The notes: generated by a model not told the origin, from the letters alone. A stretch of 38,548 nt of DNA from Diphasiastrum complanatum (GCA_029204225.1 MU835505.1:1-38548), one strand, 5' to 3'. Numbered from the stretch's first letter, positions 1 through 15,713 are shown. Translations and numbers: made by a program.

Positions 1-80
1 GAAAAAGATGATTGCAAGAAAATCTTTGTGTTAATGTTCCGAGTTTCATGTGCTATCTTGTCCAGCAGCATATGACAGCC
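1..80 (+). other. Intron sequence left of the DNA transposon (inferred)
   Basis: Short AT-rich stretch without coding signal. It ends in ACAGCC (75-80), which recurs at 899-904 just after the inserted element. If the element is removed, this stretch joins the sequence leading to the splice acceptor of the first visible helicase exon, so it is probably the same intron. The upstream helicase exons would then lie left of the window. Confidence 0.5.
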
Positions 81-898
81 CCTTAGAAGCCCGTTCCGAC
101 CAAAATGGGTCGGAACGTTCCGTTTCGCCCGTTCCGTACATTCCGGAATGTACTGGGTCGGAACGAGTAACTGTTAATGTAAATTAAAAAAAAATGATAC
201 ACGATGAAAAATAGCAGTTGAAATCCTGAGGGTCTACAGTTTGTGTGTTGAAACCCCAAATTAGGAGTCTTGATACGAAACTTAACTGAACAATGGACAT
301 TGCTCATCCTGGATGGCTCATCTCATCCTGGATGGCTCATAACATAAAAACTTATGGTGCGAATCAGCAGAAGAGTGGAAATTTTTTCATCTTACCCACG
401 GACAAAAGATGAGCATGAGATCCTAACTCAACTGACAATTTATTGCTTTGTTTCCTGGAGTATGCTGCTGAGGATATAACTTTCAAATAGTGCATAACGT
501 CGCATATCAAGTAGTGCATATCCTTGATCTTGATTGACTTAGAGCGAGCCCCCCTTGCTCTTAGTGCTGTTACCTTTGGATTTTTCATCCCTGGGGCGTC
601 TACAGTTTGTGTGTTGGAGAATGAGAAAGAAAAAATGATATACGACGATGAAAAAATAGAGGTGCCTCTCTGAATTAGGGGGAATGAGGAAAAAACTTTC
701 CTTGGCAGTTGTAACAAATTTTTTTGATCAACATATTATGGAGAATACCTTTTGAATACCTTATGAGCACTGCGTAGCAGTTCTCTATTCTATTTTTTAC
801 GGAAGTGATAATTAACCCTTTGTAAGAAAACGTATTTTTTTTTTTTGAGGCGTCGTTCCAGAACGGAACGCGTTCCGTTCCGGAACGGGCAACTAAGG
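81..898. mobile_element. Non-autonomous DNA transposon with terminal inverted repeats (MITE-like)
   Basis: The left end (81-98, ccttagaagcccgttccg) and the right end (881-898, cggaacgggcaactaagg) are inverted repeats matching at 16 of 18 positions. Both are flanked by the same hexamer, ACAGCC (75-80 and 899-904), the mark of a target-site duplication. CGTTCC/GGAACG motifs crowd the ends: a hairpin with 10-bp arms at 92-117, an 18-bp perfect palindrome at 136-153 and another at 862-879. The interior is AT-rich and has no transposase. Two short blocks (ctacagtttgtgtgttg and a GATGAAAAATAG-like motif) occur twice in swapped order near 194-250 and 600-660. A six-base duplication does not place it firmly in a superfamily; a decayed 8-bp duplication (hAT) is possible. 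Confidence 0.75.
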
Positions 899-965
899 AC
901 AGCCTCATGTTTGATCTTCATGTTAGTTGTTTGTTGCCTCTCAGCTTGGCTTGTTGTATGTGGAT

Positions 966-3560
<2,595 letters not shown>

Positions 3561-5104
3561 GCTTTTTACATTATCAGGAATTCAGTGTACCATTCTGGTC
3601 GAATGTTAGCCAAGATGATGACGGCATATTGAGACAGACTGTTCATGAATTATGAAGGCAGTTTTTTTCCCAAGCTTTCAGGAATCGAATTATTGCTGAA
3701 AGGCATGTGGATGCTCTCCATCAAGTGTATTTTTTGGGAAAAGGTGGTATCTCCTTACACCAGTGAGTCCATAATCACCGTCTGTCTCTTTGATTGTGTG
3801 ATCATGTAATAGATAACACTACTAAATTGAGGTTCACGACGAGGGATTTCTAGTCAAACATATGTTTGTAGCAGTAAGCTAAGCAGATGGGGTGCTCTTT
3901 TGATGCAGTTGAAATGGAAGTTGGATCGTTTCGGATTGATATGGATGCAAGTGGACTGATAATAGATGATAACTTACACCTGGTATCTCTATGATTTGAG
4001 AACTACCGACTTCATATGTAGAAAACTGGAGAAAAAGAAGTCCCAGAGTTCACCAACCCAAGTCTGTCTGTGCTGTGCACCACAGGAACTAAGAAATCTA
4101 AATTCGTTGCACAAGTTCGTCCACCTCAAACTGGCAAGGATAGAAACGTTAACCAATTTATTCTATTCAAAATGGTTTTGCTGGTTTTAAACACAGTAGC
4201 TTTTTCTATATGAGATAACAAACACAGCAATCAAAGTGTTCTCAGAATTTAGGTACAGCATAAAAAAATTATTGAAAATTGGCCCTTGTGATCCTGAGAA
4301 GTTTAGCTGTATTTCATATTTGACTCACATATGTTAATATTAGAGATTTTGCACTAACTTGTATCATGACAGAAATATACAATCAATTATTGAACGTAGA
4401 TTGCTAGGTTTTATGGATTGCCTACATGGCTGTGTCACCATTATAAATAGCGATGTACATTTCTGAAGAATTTATTCGTTGTTGTGTGTCCTAATTTGTG
4501 TTTGAAATTATGAACTAGTAACTTCTACTTGAATCATATTTATACATTCCAAGGTTATCCTATCATAAGATCTTACCAAACTGCAAACAAATTGTAATGT
4601 AAATGCTACATTGTGAAGAATCTCTATCTTGTACTTGATTCTTTTGAAGATCAAGTAGTTTCCTTTGTTTGAAACTTAGAATGGCAAGAAGAGATAACTC
4701 AGTTTTGAACCAAGGGGTTTTAAAAAGAGAACCTTTTAGCAAATAATAGTATAGCTCTATGATTGGTAGACACCTTTTAATATGACTATATCATATCAAT
4801 CTAGAAGTATTTCACCTTCATGCAAGGATTGGCATGCCTTTTAGAGTCACGAAATACAAGATGCAATTTATTTTATTGAGCTTTCAAAGTTGGAAGTAGA
4901 GTGGATACTTTATATTGAAAGGTAGAGTGGATACATACTTCATATTGACAATGATTTTTTTTTTTTCCTTTAAACAAAACCACTAACTTACAAGCATTGG
5001 TGATATAGAGAATCATAGAAAATATGACTCCTTACTATAGTTTTAACAAGCTTGTGCTAGAGAGACTTACACAAAAGGTTAATCTTAGATTACATATTTT
5101 CCAC

Positions 5105-5106
<2 letters not shown>
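3561..5106. other. AT-rich non-coding DNA, possible helicase 3' UTR at its start
   Basis: Begins directly after the helicase stop codon, so the first few hundred bases may be 3' untranslated region. The rest is AT-rich with no credible coding frame, repeat boundary or RNA gene that I can see. Confidence 0.5.

Positions 5107-5159
<53 letters not shown>
5107..5159. repeat. (GA)n microsatellite
   Basis: About 26 uninterrupted GA units. It generates an artificial serine/leucine-rich frame on the minus strand. Confidence 0.98.
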
Positions 5160-5164
<5 letters not shown>

Positions 5165-5618
5165 AAGCTTTATTAATGTCTTTTCCATGCCAAAAGGCAT
5201 ATAAGATTAGTATGTGGTAACCGTGGGAGCGTATGAAACGTCTCCGAAACAGTAATAAAAATACAAATCTAAATACTATGAATTGAAATAAATGTGAGGA
5301 CATATGAAAAGTGAAACATGTGGGAGCATAGGTACGGCTAAATGCCATGAATGAGGTATGACATGCAATCCTGTCCTATTGATGCTATAGAAAGATGTAA
5401 TACGAGCTGCAAAATGAAGGGCCGCTGGTGGTGGCTGACGTCGTCTAGGGGATGGGGTCTCCTCGTGATAGGAAGTTTATGTTTACTTTATACGTTTATT
5501 TATTCTATTAACTTTGTTGTTTGGTGACTGTTTCTTTGTTTTAGATATTTTAAAAAAAAATGATTCTTGGATGTGAACTTCGTAGTATGCGCTAACTCTT
5601 GTTGAAGTACAGAGATAG

Positions 5619-5621
<3 letters not shown>
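5160..5621. other. Non-coding DNA between two (GA)n tracts
   Basis: AT-rich; no gene or element boundary recognised. Confidence 0.5.

Positions 5622-5675
<54 letters not shown>
5622..5675. repeat. (AG)n microsatellite
   Basis: About 27 AG units, the second such tract within 600 bases. Confidence 0.98.
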
Positions 5676-5679
<4 letters not shown>

Positions 5680-6948
5680 ATTCCATATTGGAATTATTGA
5701 TTTTTATAATATACACTCCCAAAGGTGCTTTGGCCTGTTTTCACATTAATTCACTTATATTGTTAGAGCACACATTACACCACAAAAGTGCATTGAAATG
5801 TACACATTGAGGAACATGAATTTGTTCTCTCCTTTGAGGATAAATCTTAATTAATGTAGTCTATGTGAGTAAAATACAGGCACAAAAGGGAGGCCATATA
5901 AAAAAGGTGAAAAAGTGAAAATGCTAAGCAAAGAGACCATTATGGTTTAACCTGGGTGAAAGTACATTAGAACAAATTGCATGTATTTTGATGTAATTGA
6001 TGGTCAAGATTATGATAACTTGTTAAATGGAGTTATGCCTAAAAATGAATTTAACTTTTACAAATCTGCATGTTATAGCAGATAGAAGATAGAAGGTAGT
6101 CGAGATCAATTTGTTGAAGTCATTCTACTTTCAAAGGTTAGGAGAGATGCTAACAAGGTTATTGAGCATCATATATTGAATATACCAAGGAGTGAACATA
6201 CTTACAAATTTGAGTTACTATCTTAAATCTTAATCAAAGGGGAAGAGAAGTAGTGGCTTTTGTATGGATTGTAAGATTTGAAGAAAATTGATACACCTTT
6301 TTAGGACACGGAGATGACTATGTGGAAAATTTGATAGCACAAGGACTGCTCAATTATTGGCCATCAAAATTTTAGAGCACAATAGATTCTTATTGACGTG
6401 AATAGAGTTTATGTTTTTTCAAGAAATAAGTTGAGACATTTTTAGAGAGGAGTGACCAAAATGAGGAATAATCTAAATATTTGAAGAGTGGGTAGGCTAA
6501 CCACAAAGGGAGAAGGCTTAAGATAATTGAGAAGTTTTTTGAGGCTGGTTCATATAGAGACTTGTGTACACTATCCAAGTTAGCATTGTATTGAAAATCA
6601 AGTCGGTCATGCCTGCAAGTGGAAGAAGGTTGGTTGTAGAGGAACAAAAAAGTTATCATCTTATGAAGATTTTGCACCCTCTCTTCCAAATTGCAAAAAA
6701 TGAGCAATCTTTGGTTTCCAAATGGATCTTAGCACTATTGTACTATTTCCCCTTCTCTGCTCATCAATCGCAAGTGATTACAAGCAAGAAATCCAATCAA
6801 GATCACTCAAATCATCAAAATCTAACCCTAAAACCACAAAAATGCAAATATAACCCTATTATGCCAAAACCAAGATGCCTAAATGCAATCTAACATCCAT
6901 CCAAGTATCATGAACATGCTAAAAAAAAATGAAAATAATGGCATTAAT
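5676..6948. other. AT-rich non-coding DNA
   Basis: No convincing coding sequence. The two open frames near 6390-6890 overlap on opposite strands and show no family features. The right part may be the decayed interior of the LTR element whose primer site lies at 6949-6965. Confidence 0.4.
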
Positions 6949-6965
6949 CCTCGACAATGGTGCCA
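6949..6965 (-). other. Degenerate primer-binding site for tRNA-Asp (minus-strand element)
   Basis: On the minus strand it reads tggcaccattgtcgagg, a mutated form of TGGCGCCGTTGCCGGGG, the complement of the 3' end of plant tRNA-Asp with CCA. It is followed by a 4-base spacer and an LTR-like end at 6970, the same arrangement as at 8784-8805. Confidence 0.55.
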
Positions 6966-7168
6966 AAATTGTAGGGACTTTCATTAATACGTTTCAAACC
7001 GTTATTCTAAACACATGCAAAGCAATTAAATTATGAAGAGAATTCTTCTTTCATGTCACGTGGAAGTTTGATACCATGAGAGCAAAGCTTAGATTCACAA
7101 TGTTATGCATGCTATGATGATAATCTAACACTAACATCCACTAAACCTAATTCTCCATAATCAAGCTT

Positions 7169-8202
<1,034 letters not shown>

Positions 8203-8684
8203 GATAGCAACAATAACTAAATCCAACAAATATAAAGATAACAAAAACATGAGAGAGATGGAGGAAGAGGAGAAGCAAGGACATCCAATTGCCAAACGGT
8301 AGAGGTTCCACCTTCTTTGAATGAACATGAAAAATGAAACACAATGTACCAATATTTATAGTGGATTTTGGGCACTTGGCCTCAATGGCTATTGGCCAAT
8401 CTCTACCTCCCTTATTATTTGAATTTGAAATTTGGTGGAAACACTCTTTTATTCACTAACGTGATTTTTAAGCTCCTAAACCAATTAACTTTCACCTAAG
8501 AATCTCTTTTATTGCTATCTATCAATGAAATAATAATGTGATCATTGGGTTAGACTTACACACGCAGAGTGCCAAATCCCTCACACTTATGCTCTACTCT
8601 AGATCAATATATCCGAAATTACTTTAAAAAAAATCTCATTTCTATACCATAGTTGGTTTTCTTCCGAAAATTAGGCAACCAACA

Positions 8685-8783
8685 GATCCTCAAGTAGAAT
8701 TTTATCCCATCACTTCACCCCTCATCTTAAAAAATTATCAATTTCTATAAAAGTTAACTGGAAAGATGACATGTGGTGTAGCT
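8685..8783 (-). other. Very short internal region between LTR-like repeats A and B
   Basis: About 100 bases, no coding potential. On the minus strand it lies between the tRNA-Asp primer site and repeat A and has a purine-rich stretch (aagatgaggggtgaagtg) that may be a relic polypurine tract. A 100-base interior recalls terminal-repeat retrotransposons in miniature (TRIM), although the LTRs are longer than usual for those. Confidence 0.4.
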
Positions 8784-8800
8784 CCTCGGTAACGGCGCCA
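8784..8800 (-). other. Primer-binding site for tRNA-Asp (minus-strand element)
   Basis: On the minus strand it reads tggcgccgttaccgagg, matching TGGCGCCGTTGCCGGGG (complement of the tRNA-Asp 3' end plus CCA) at 15 of 17 positions. A 4-base spacer separates it from the LTR-like end at 8805. tRNA-Asp priming is known from Athila-type gypsy elements and their derivatives. Confidence 0.7.
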
Positions 8801-8804
8801 AAAT

Positions 8805-9541
8805 TGTAGTGGGTTTCTTTCCTTGCCTATCCTCAATCCAAGATCTAATCAATCTAGCATCGAGGAGATGAAGTTAGTTGCCACGCATAGATTCGTTTCC
8901 ATGAGAGCGATAGCATAGTTCAAATTTCAGCATGAATGGAAGATTCACATCTAACTCTACCATCCATTAACCCTAAGCATTAACACTACATCCTTTAACA
9001 CTACATCTGCAATAAAGATAGCTTACTCTTTCTCTCTCTCTCTTTCTCCCTCATAAAAGTTTAAAAACATGCAATCCCAAAAACAATCCGGTCTAACAAT
9101 TAGCAAACACAATAAAAGCATAAGAGATTGAGGAAAAGTGATAGAGAGTAAGAACATTCATAAATCCATTTCACAAGATAACCAATTTGCTTTATTGAAA
9201 TTAAGATATGTACATGTGTAGGAACTTGAGTTGGTCCCTTTTTATAGTAGAGAGGAGGACCTTGGCCTCTGAATCCAATTGGCCCATTTCTACCTCCCGA
9301 ATTATTCAAATTTTAAAAAAGAGTGGGAACCATCCAAATTGGAGGGAAACCCAACTTTATTCACTAACTTGACATTTAGGCCCTGCGACATTAAAAGTCC
9401 CACAAAAAGGCCTAAAGTCCTTTTATTAACTTTCTAATTAATCAAATAACTATGTGATCATTGGGTTGGACTTACACACGCAAGGTGCCAAATCCCTCTC
9501 ACTTATTAACTAGGATTAGAGTTGCCTTGGGATCTCCAACA
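8805..9541 (-). mobile_element. LTR-like repeat B of a non-autonomous tRNA-Asp-primed element
   Basis: 737 bp; on the minus strand it begins TGTTGGAGATCCC and ends CCACTACA beside a primer-binding site. It matches repeat A in both halves. Contains a short CT-rich tract near 9029-9050. No target duplication could be matched across A and B, in keeping with an array or rearranged copies rather than one clean insertion. Confidence 0.6.
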
Positions 9542-10130
9542 GCTGTTGGTAACATAATCACCATGTCATCCAAAGTATAGCGTTTGAAATGATCAGGCAT
9601 ATCGTGTTGGACTTTTTTGATTGTTCCTTCTTATAAGGGTCGATCTTTGATCTCCATTTAGCTTTCTTGGCAGGAATCGATGGTGGAGGTGATGACCTTC
9701 TAGAAGATGTGCTCGTCGCTGAAGGTGACGACTTCCTTGATGTTGATTTTTTGCGAGAATTCCAAATTGAAGTATCATTTTTGACCCTTCTCTTTTCCTT
9801 TATCCAATAAAAGTGGTACATTCTTAGAATCAACTTTTTGAGATGATTTTTCAGGACCGTATTGTAGTGTTGCTTACCTTGTTTCTTTGTCATAAGGTCT
9901 GCCATTTTGCCTTCCTTCAATATATCTGCTTTTGGCGGTTTTATTGTTGGTTTATCTGGAATATCTTGAAATCACGAATTACAAGATTGGCATATTAGCA
10001 ATGACCTAGAGTGTATCTGCTGATGTCATGATATCAGATCAGGTATCTATACTTCTTGGTACTTGCATGATCTTGCTGGTCCTTTTTTGGAGCATGAGGG
10101 TTGAAAAAGATGTCGCGACGATTTTCTTGT
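9542..10130. other. Unassigned region with a lysine/serine-rich minus-strand frame
   Basis: A 120-codon minus-strand frame (9558-9920) is rich in Lys, Ser and Arg, with a Ser/Pro-rich middle; no domain recognised. It may be a scrap of a retroelement or chance. Its right side abuts the LTR/tail sequence of the neighbouring copia fragment. Confidence 0.3.
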
Positions 10131-10134
10131 TGCT

Positions 10135-11398
10135 TCATGTCCTTTGACTTTCGCGTCGTCTGACTATCTCCCCCTGTACCGCGAAAAATTCTCTTTCGCG
10201 AATTTTTCTTATTCGTGTCTTTTCTCCAGGGTGTTCGCAAACATTTTTGTTTCGTGCCTTTTGACTTTTGCGGTCTCGAACATTTTCGTCAGAGCGAGGG
10301 CTGAAAGCTAGCAAAGCTTTGGTAATAGAAACGTTTTGTTTCTTCAGCTCCCTCTCAAAGCATGATAGCTTGACGATTCCAAGACTGCTCCTTTGTCTCT
10401 CAAAAATGTCTAGGGCTTTTGTGAAGATGTCAGCAACCATGTCTTTCGTTCTAATGAAGGTGGTCTGCAACATCTTCTTCTCAATCATATCCTTGATCAA
10501 GTGGTACTTGATCACGATGTGTTTCGTCCTTGAGTGAAATACAAGATCTTTCGTCAGATGTATTGCAGATGTATTATCTATCTGCAAGACCAGAGGCTTG
10601 TTTCTTGTTTTGCCCAATTCGTCCAGGAATTGTTGGAGCCAAATCATTTCATTGGCCATCTTTGTTGATACAACGTACTCTGCTTCGCAGGATGACTGAG
10701 CCACAATGGTTTGTTTCTTGTTGACCCTGAGAATTGCCACTCCTCACGCGATTGTGCATCCTCCTGAGACGCTTTTACAATCGTCCTTGAGGAATGCCCA
10801 GCTAGCATCACTGTAGGAAAGCATCTTGAACCCTGCATCACGACAATAACACAAGCCATAATCTCTCGTTAATTGAAGATATTTCAAAATTTGTTTTGCA
10901 ATCTTCCAATGTGTTGAGCCTAGATTCGTGCAGAATTGGCTCAGCCTGAACACTGCACAGAATTGTCTCAGCCTGAACACTGCATAAGCAATCTCAAGCG
11001 TGTGTTGTCTACAAGGTACATCAACCTATCAGCTTCCTATAAGGTGTGAGTTGCATTTGTTCTCTCTCTTCTTCAGTCCTCTGAGAGTCATCATTTGTCA
11101 GCACCATTTTTGCGAGCATTGGGGTATTTGCTCCTTTGCAATTCAGCATCCCAAAATCCTCTAGGATTTTCTGGGTGTATCTGGACTGGTGAAGGTACAA
11201 CTTACCTCCCTCATAGTCCCTTTCAATTTGCAAGCCAAGGTAGCACCTGGCTTCTCCCAGATCCACAATCTCAAAATGTTTCGAGATGTCTTCCTTCACT
11301 TCAACAATCAGCTTCTTACTCTTTCAGAGTATCAGAGTGTCATCCACATATATAGTCACAATAATGATCTGCCCATCTGTAACTCACAATAAAAATCT
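10135..11398 (-). pseudogene. Copia polyprotein fragment: end of RT and RNase H, broken
   Basis: Minus-strand Ty1/copia pol remains. In reading direction: an IYVDD box of reverse transcriptase (YVDD codons 11339-11350), the EIVDLGEA..YLGLQI block typical of the copia RT end, a TPYRKLIG block, then RNase H blocks (AQSSCEAEY, IDNTSAIHL, FHSRTKHI) and the tail DIFTKALD. Stops and frame changes divide it into at least four pieces (11021-11299, 10744-10980, 10644-10859, 10135-10740). A 27-bp tandem duplication at 10931-10984 falls in the RT-RNase H linker. RNase H removes RNA from the RNA-DNA hybrid during replication of the element; this copy cannot act. Sequence downstream of about 10300 is probably the 3' LTR start and carries no function. 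Confidence 0.85.
10931..10984. repeat. 27-bp tandem duplication, two copies
   Basis: The unit cagaattggctcagcctg + aacactgca occurs at 10931-10957 and again at 10958-10984 with one difference (G to T). As 27 is a multiple of three it keeps the frame of the copia fragment containing it. Confidence 0.9.
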
Positions 11399-11815
11399 AG
11401 GTAAGGCTCTCAATAGGTAAGTGAGCTGTTTCTCAGCTGACACTGGATTCTCTACTCTAGAGTTATATAATGATAGAAATAGATCCTTCATCTTCCTTAC
11501 AAAAGAAGTGAGGTCTTTTCCATCCCACTGTAGATTTGTCGGTTGATCTTCCAGCATCATTATTTGACTTCTTGATTTCGTTTGAAATCTCGTGAGCAGT
11601 GTATCCCACATCTCCTTAGCTTTGGAGAGTGTAGCCAGGTCAAGTGTGAGAATATCTTCAATGGATGAAGATAGCAAGGCTACTGCCTTGTCATTTTTCT
11701 CCCTCCACTCACGTAGCTCTTTGCCTGATGTCGTAGGCATCTCCTCTGTGCCATCCACCCAGAGGAACTTCTCGTGCTCACTTTCGATACTTCAAAATCA
11801 ATATCACTCGCCCAC
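11384..11815 (-). pseudogene. Copia gag N-terminal fragment (UBN2-type), internally deleted
   Basis: Capsid-type gag of a copia element on the minus strand. It starts at an ASDIDFEVSK block near 11810 (the start codon appears mutated), then skips directly to the VDGTEEMP block, so the usual start of the gag domain is deleted. It continues with LREWREKNDKAV, LSKAKEMWDTLL and LTYLLRALP blocks, all typical of plant copia gag. At about 11384-11398 it runs directly into the reverse transcriptase YVDD region; the rest of gag, protease, integrase and most of RT are missing. It belongs with 10135-11398 as one element carrying a large deletion. Confidence 0.75.
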
Positions 11816-11879
11816 TTTGTTTCTTCTTCAAAAAATTCGACATGCTGTACCACTTCATCTTTAACTTCCGCATCTTTAG

Positions 11880-12436
11880 TGGCTTTAGGTTTTACATATT
11901 TTACTAGCAACATTTTTTACTGGTGGTTTTGGACATTCTGAAGTTACATGTCCTTCAGCTCTTTAATTTTCGCACAAGGGCACATATCCAATATGCTTCT
12001 TTGGTTCAGGACATTGATTAGAATAATGCCTAGGTGTTTCACAATTATAACATGTAGGTACAAGTTTTGTTCTTTGAACACCATTCTTTTGTTGATTGGG
12101 TACATATTCTTGTACTGGAATAAACTTCCTTATAGGAGGTTTAAATGAAGTAGAGGCTGGTGTAGTATTAATTAGTTTTTGTATTGGTAGTTTGTACTTC
12201 ATATACACTTTCACCAGGACCTACCTCCATTAAATACACAACTTCATTATTGAAATTCTCTTCCTCATCACTTTCTTCAACATTGAATAGCCAATTTCTC
12301 TAAATTGCTTCAGGAATTGAGTTTTTAAATCTAAATCAGGTTCAATCTGGATCAACCATGTTCTGGCTTCTTTTCTAAGAAGCATAGGAAATATCCTCAA
12401 TTTTTCAACATCTAAACTTTCTATATTACTCACAAC
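11880..12436 (-). pseudogene. Retrotransposon gag, C-terminal part with two zinc knuckles, broken
   Basis: Minus-strand gag. In reading order: a capsid-like block (LRIFPMLLRKEARTWL), a basic linker, a zinc knuckle C-x2-C-x4-H-x4-C (CYNC..RHYSNQC, about 12008-12052), then a second knuckle (CEN..AEGHVTSEC) whose second cysteine codon has become TAA. Zinc knuckles bind element RNA for packaging. The N-terminal part lies at 16184-16381, beyond the LTR element inserted between them; across the insertion the frame is continuous once the AATAG duplication is counted once. The lineage is uncertain: the capsid block looks gypsy-like. Confidence 0.7.
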
Positions 12437-12441
12437 AATAG
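12437..12441. repeat. Target-site duplication AATAG, left copy
   Basis: AATAG directly outside the left LTR; the partner is at 16184-16188. Confidence 0.85.
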
Positions 12442-12905
12442 TGTAACAACCATAATCGATTGTCTCTAAGATGAGGATAGGAGAACACAATAGGAGAGAT
12501 TATGGAGCCAAACCGCCCAACTAATCCTAGATCAAACCTGGATCTAGCCCCCAAGCCATGCCATGTGAAACAAGAGGAAAAGAGAAAAACTGGTGACCTA
12601 AACCCAATATGTCGACGGGAGAATCTCTGTCTCATTATATAGAGATAGAGTCATGTGCATGAAACCATACAATCCCCATGTAGGTCAACTATAAATAGAT
12701 CACATCTCTTCATACATTCCTCCTGCCTATATCTGTCACACAGACATGCAATACTCCATATGTCTCAATCAGAGTGTCTGGGTCCTCTCAAGGTAATTAG
12801 TCACAAACAGGCCTTGACATGAAATTAAATCATGGCGTGACCAATAATCCCAAGTACTGGAGGGCCGGTCTACCATATTAGGACTATTTCAGGTCTTTAA
12901 TAACA
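12442..12905 (-). repeat. 3' LTR of the non-coding element
   Basis: 464 bp; matches 15714-16183 along its length with scattered substitutions. A polypurine tract (minus strand aaggagggaagaa) adjoins it at 12906-12918. Confidence 0.88.
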
Positions 12906-15699
12906 TTCTTCCCTCCTTAAACTGCTTCTATCCTTAGAAGCTCCTCAAAACATGAAAGAATTACAGAAACAGTTCCTTTAACTTTCAATATTAACCGAAA
13001 AAATTGTTATCCTTAGTTTGACTTTCACATCAAATAAGTACTCAGAGATAAACCAATTTTCAATCGTTAATCTCTGTTCTGGAGTACAAATTCTGGTTTG
13101 AAAAGTACACTAAGAGATACATTTTCTCAACTGGGTTACACTCAACACAAGTTAGATCACCTTCATGTAAAACACTTACATGTACTATCTGAGTGAAATA
13201 TCACCTAATCTAGGAGACTAAAGCTAAAAGATAAAAATAATAATTACAACCTCAAATTATCTACAAACTTTGGCAGACAATTCATAAAAAACTTCTAAGT
13301 ACAACTATCCTTAGAATCCAATTATAAGATATGATAATTCATTCAACTAGAATCTCTAGGAGAATCATTAATATAGAATGATTAAAACTCAACTTTGAGT
13401 ATCCCAGATACTCCTTTGAGTTGAATCTCATGTTTCTAGCACCAAATACAAGAAAATAACATTCATTCATCTTAATAGACTTGTCTGTCTCTATGATAAC
13501 TGGAGATCCAAGTAAATGAAGAACTGTGCTCAAGCATATGCAAACCATAAACTATAGCAGAATAGCATCCACTAGATAAATAAGATAATGTATGTGAGAT
13601 CCATAGGTTCTCAATTAAAATACTAGAGTAAAGAGATTCAAAACTCTAATCTGAATTCTTACTCAATTAACATACCAAGACTTCATCGTCACACTTAAGA
13701 ATCATTACAATTCTTTACAATCCTCTAACAACAATTAAGTATCTTATTACGATCCGTCAACCATAAATATTTGGATTCGTATGATTCGTCAATCATAATT
13801 TTCTGGAATCCAAAACCATATTTAATCATTTACAAGGTATTGGAGTATATGTCCCACATAACTTAGGAAAAGTAAGAATCATTCCAAAATCTTTCCACTA
13901 AGAAAATACTGGATTTAGAAATATTTCTCCACCAGGATTCTTTCACTGAAATGCAAGATTCAAGGTCTATAAACCACTGGTAATTAAAGACTGAATGCAT
14001 ACCAAAATGATGATCATCTTCAACCACAAAAAAAAAACTTTAGATTATAAATCTAGAATCAAATCTAGATACCCAAAGTCTTGCTGAATATCAATTCAGA
14101 TTTTATTCTTGGATTCATTATGATTTGTTGTCCAATTGAGCGCTCTTTGGGATACAATCACTAATGAGCTGAGTCCCTTCCTTAACTAAGGAATACTCTA
14201 TCCCAAGACCATCACTTCCTGGTGAATCCACATCACACTGATCGTTTTACCAATTAACTTCATCTTGGAGTAATCAACTACTCAAGTTAATTGTCAAATG
14301 ATTCAGAAATCTCATATGTCTAGGTGCAGATCTCAATTATACTAGTATCACACCACATTTAAATCCTCATCCAAACCATTTATAAGTTAATCCATAAATC
14401 TCGAATCCAAAGATTTGTTAACTCTACAAGTATCTGTCAAAACAATACTTGATTACATGTTTATGTTTACCGACTAGGTTAAGTGCACCAAATAACTCTA
14501 GTAACCAAGAATACACAGTAGATTCATACATGATTAATCATGCACATATGTGAATAATCTCACTATGACCCAGTACATAAAAATAGTTTTATCTTGCAGA
14601 TTCCTCCAGAACCCACATATGTTACTCACATATCTCACTGAGATCTTGTAACTCAGCTGAAAAAATTTATTTCTCATGAGTAAATAACATATATGAGACG
14701 GATAACATTCACTCTCAACAGTTTTCCAATCCAACTTAGGCTTTTGGAGGGTGGAAACAGTCATCTCGGTTTTTAATGCAGGACCTGTGAATTCGGCAAT
14801 CAACAACAAAGATCACCAATCTCAGAATCATCTGTGATTCAGATCCCGCTGCCCACTTAAGCGTTTTTCATGCACTCAATTATTCATTGTCTTGCACAGC
14901 CCTCAGTAACAGAGCGAAAAACAAGAAATCAGTGGTCATTTTGGATTTCTGCAGATTCAGAAATCATCTCACCTACAATCCTCAATCACCGAGGTTAGAG
15001 AACTCAATCGGTCTGAAGGAATGATCAATACATTAACTATTCCAAAACGTTTCTTTCAGATCCTCAAAAAATTGCCAAACATTCTTTTGCAGGGAATAGT
15101 TAATCTCAAACACATGGTTGTGGTTCTAGTTTTGTTTTTTGCTTACTAATAGACAGTTAATCAATTTAGCAACTCCATTCTATGTTCTTAAACTACCGTT
15201 TGATCAGTGTAAGAAAGGACACTTCTCCTCAACAAGTAGTTTGTTAGACCCAAAATTTCTAGCCATGAACTGTTTATTTCGTTGGATAGATCAATTCAGA
15301 ATCAGTCTATCAATAAACATAGTCAGACCAACTTAAATCCAACACCCTAAACATTATGGTCTTTTGCATGTCATCCAAAACTCCATTGATATACAAAAAC
15401 CAGCAACAAGCCTCTTGATTCACACATGCAAACCAAAAAACATGAATTGGAATTCTTCTCAAAAAACCAAAAAAATCAGAATGAACACAAGACTAATTCT
15501 CAACTTCTCCTTCAAAATTAAAACATGACGTTAGGCACATTACCAACAATTTTGAAGAGCTCCAAGAATTAACCAATTCAATTCCAAATCTCCTTTGAGA
15601 ATTCAACACTCCAAACCGGGATGTTACTCCAAGTGCTTCGATCTTCCAATCCCATGTAGAGCTTGCCTCCAACTCCCATCCAAGACCGCATCTTAGCCG
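12906..15699 (-). other. Internal region of the non-coding LTR element
   Basis: AT-rich, 2.8 kb, stops in all frames. The longest frames (such as 14534-14809 minus, 91 codons) show no gag, protease, integrase or RT motif. Likely role: packaging and replication signals only. Confidence 0.7.
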
Positions 15700-15712
15700 G
15701 GCTCTGATACCA
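15700..15712 (-). other. Primer-binding site for initiator tRNA-Met
   Basis: Minus strand TGGTATCAGAGCC, complementary to the 3' end of plant initiator tRNA-Met; one base separates it from the 5' LTR. Confidence 0.9.
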
Positions 15713-15713
15713 A

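Noticed and set aside
136-153. Perfect palindrome considered as an operator or terminator
   Set aside because: It is one of several related palindromes within the ends of the inserted DNA element in a plant genome, so transposon structure explains it better.
5085-5348. Minus-strand 87-codon frame
   Set aside because: Half of it is the translated (GA)n tract and the rest has no family features.
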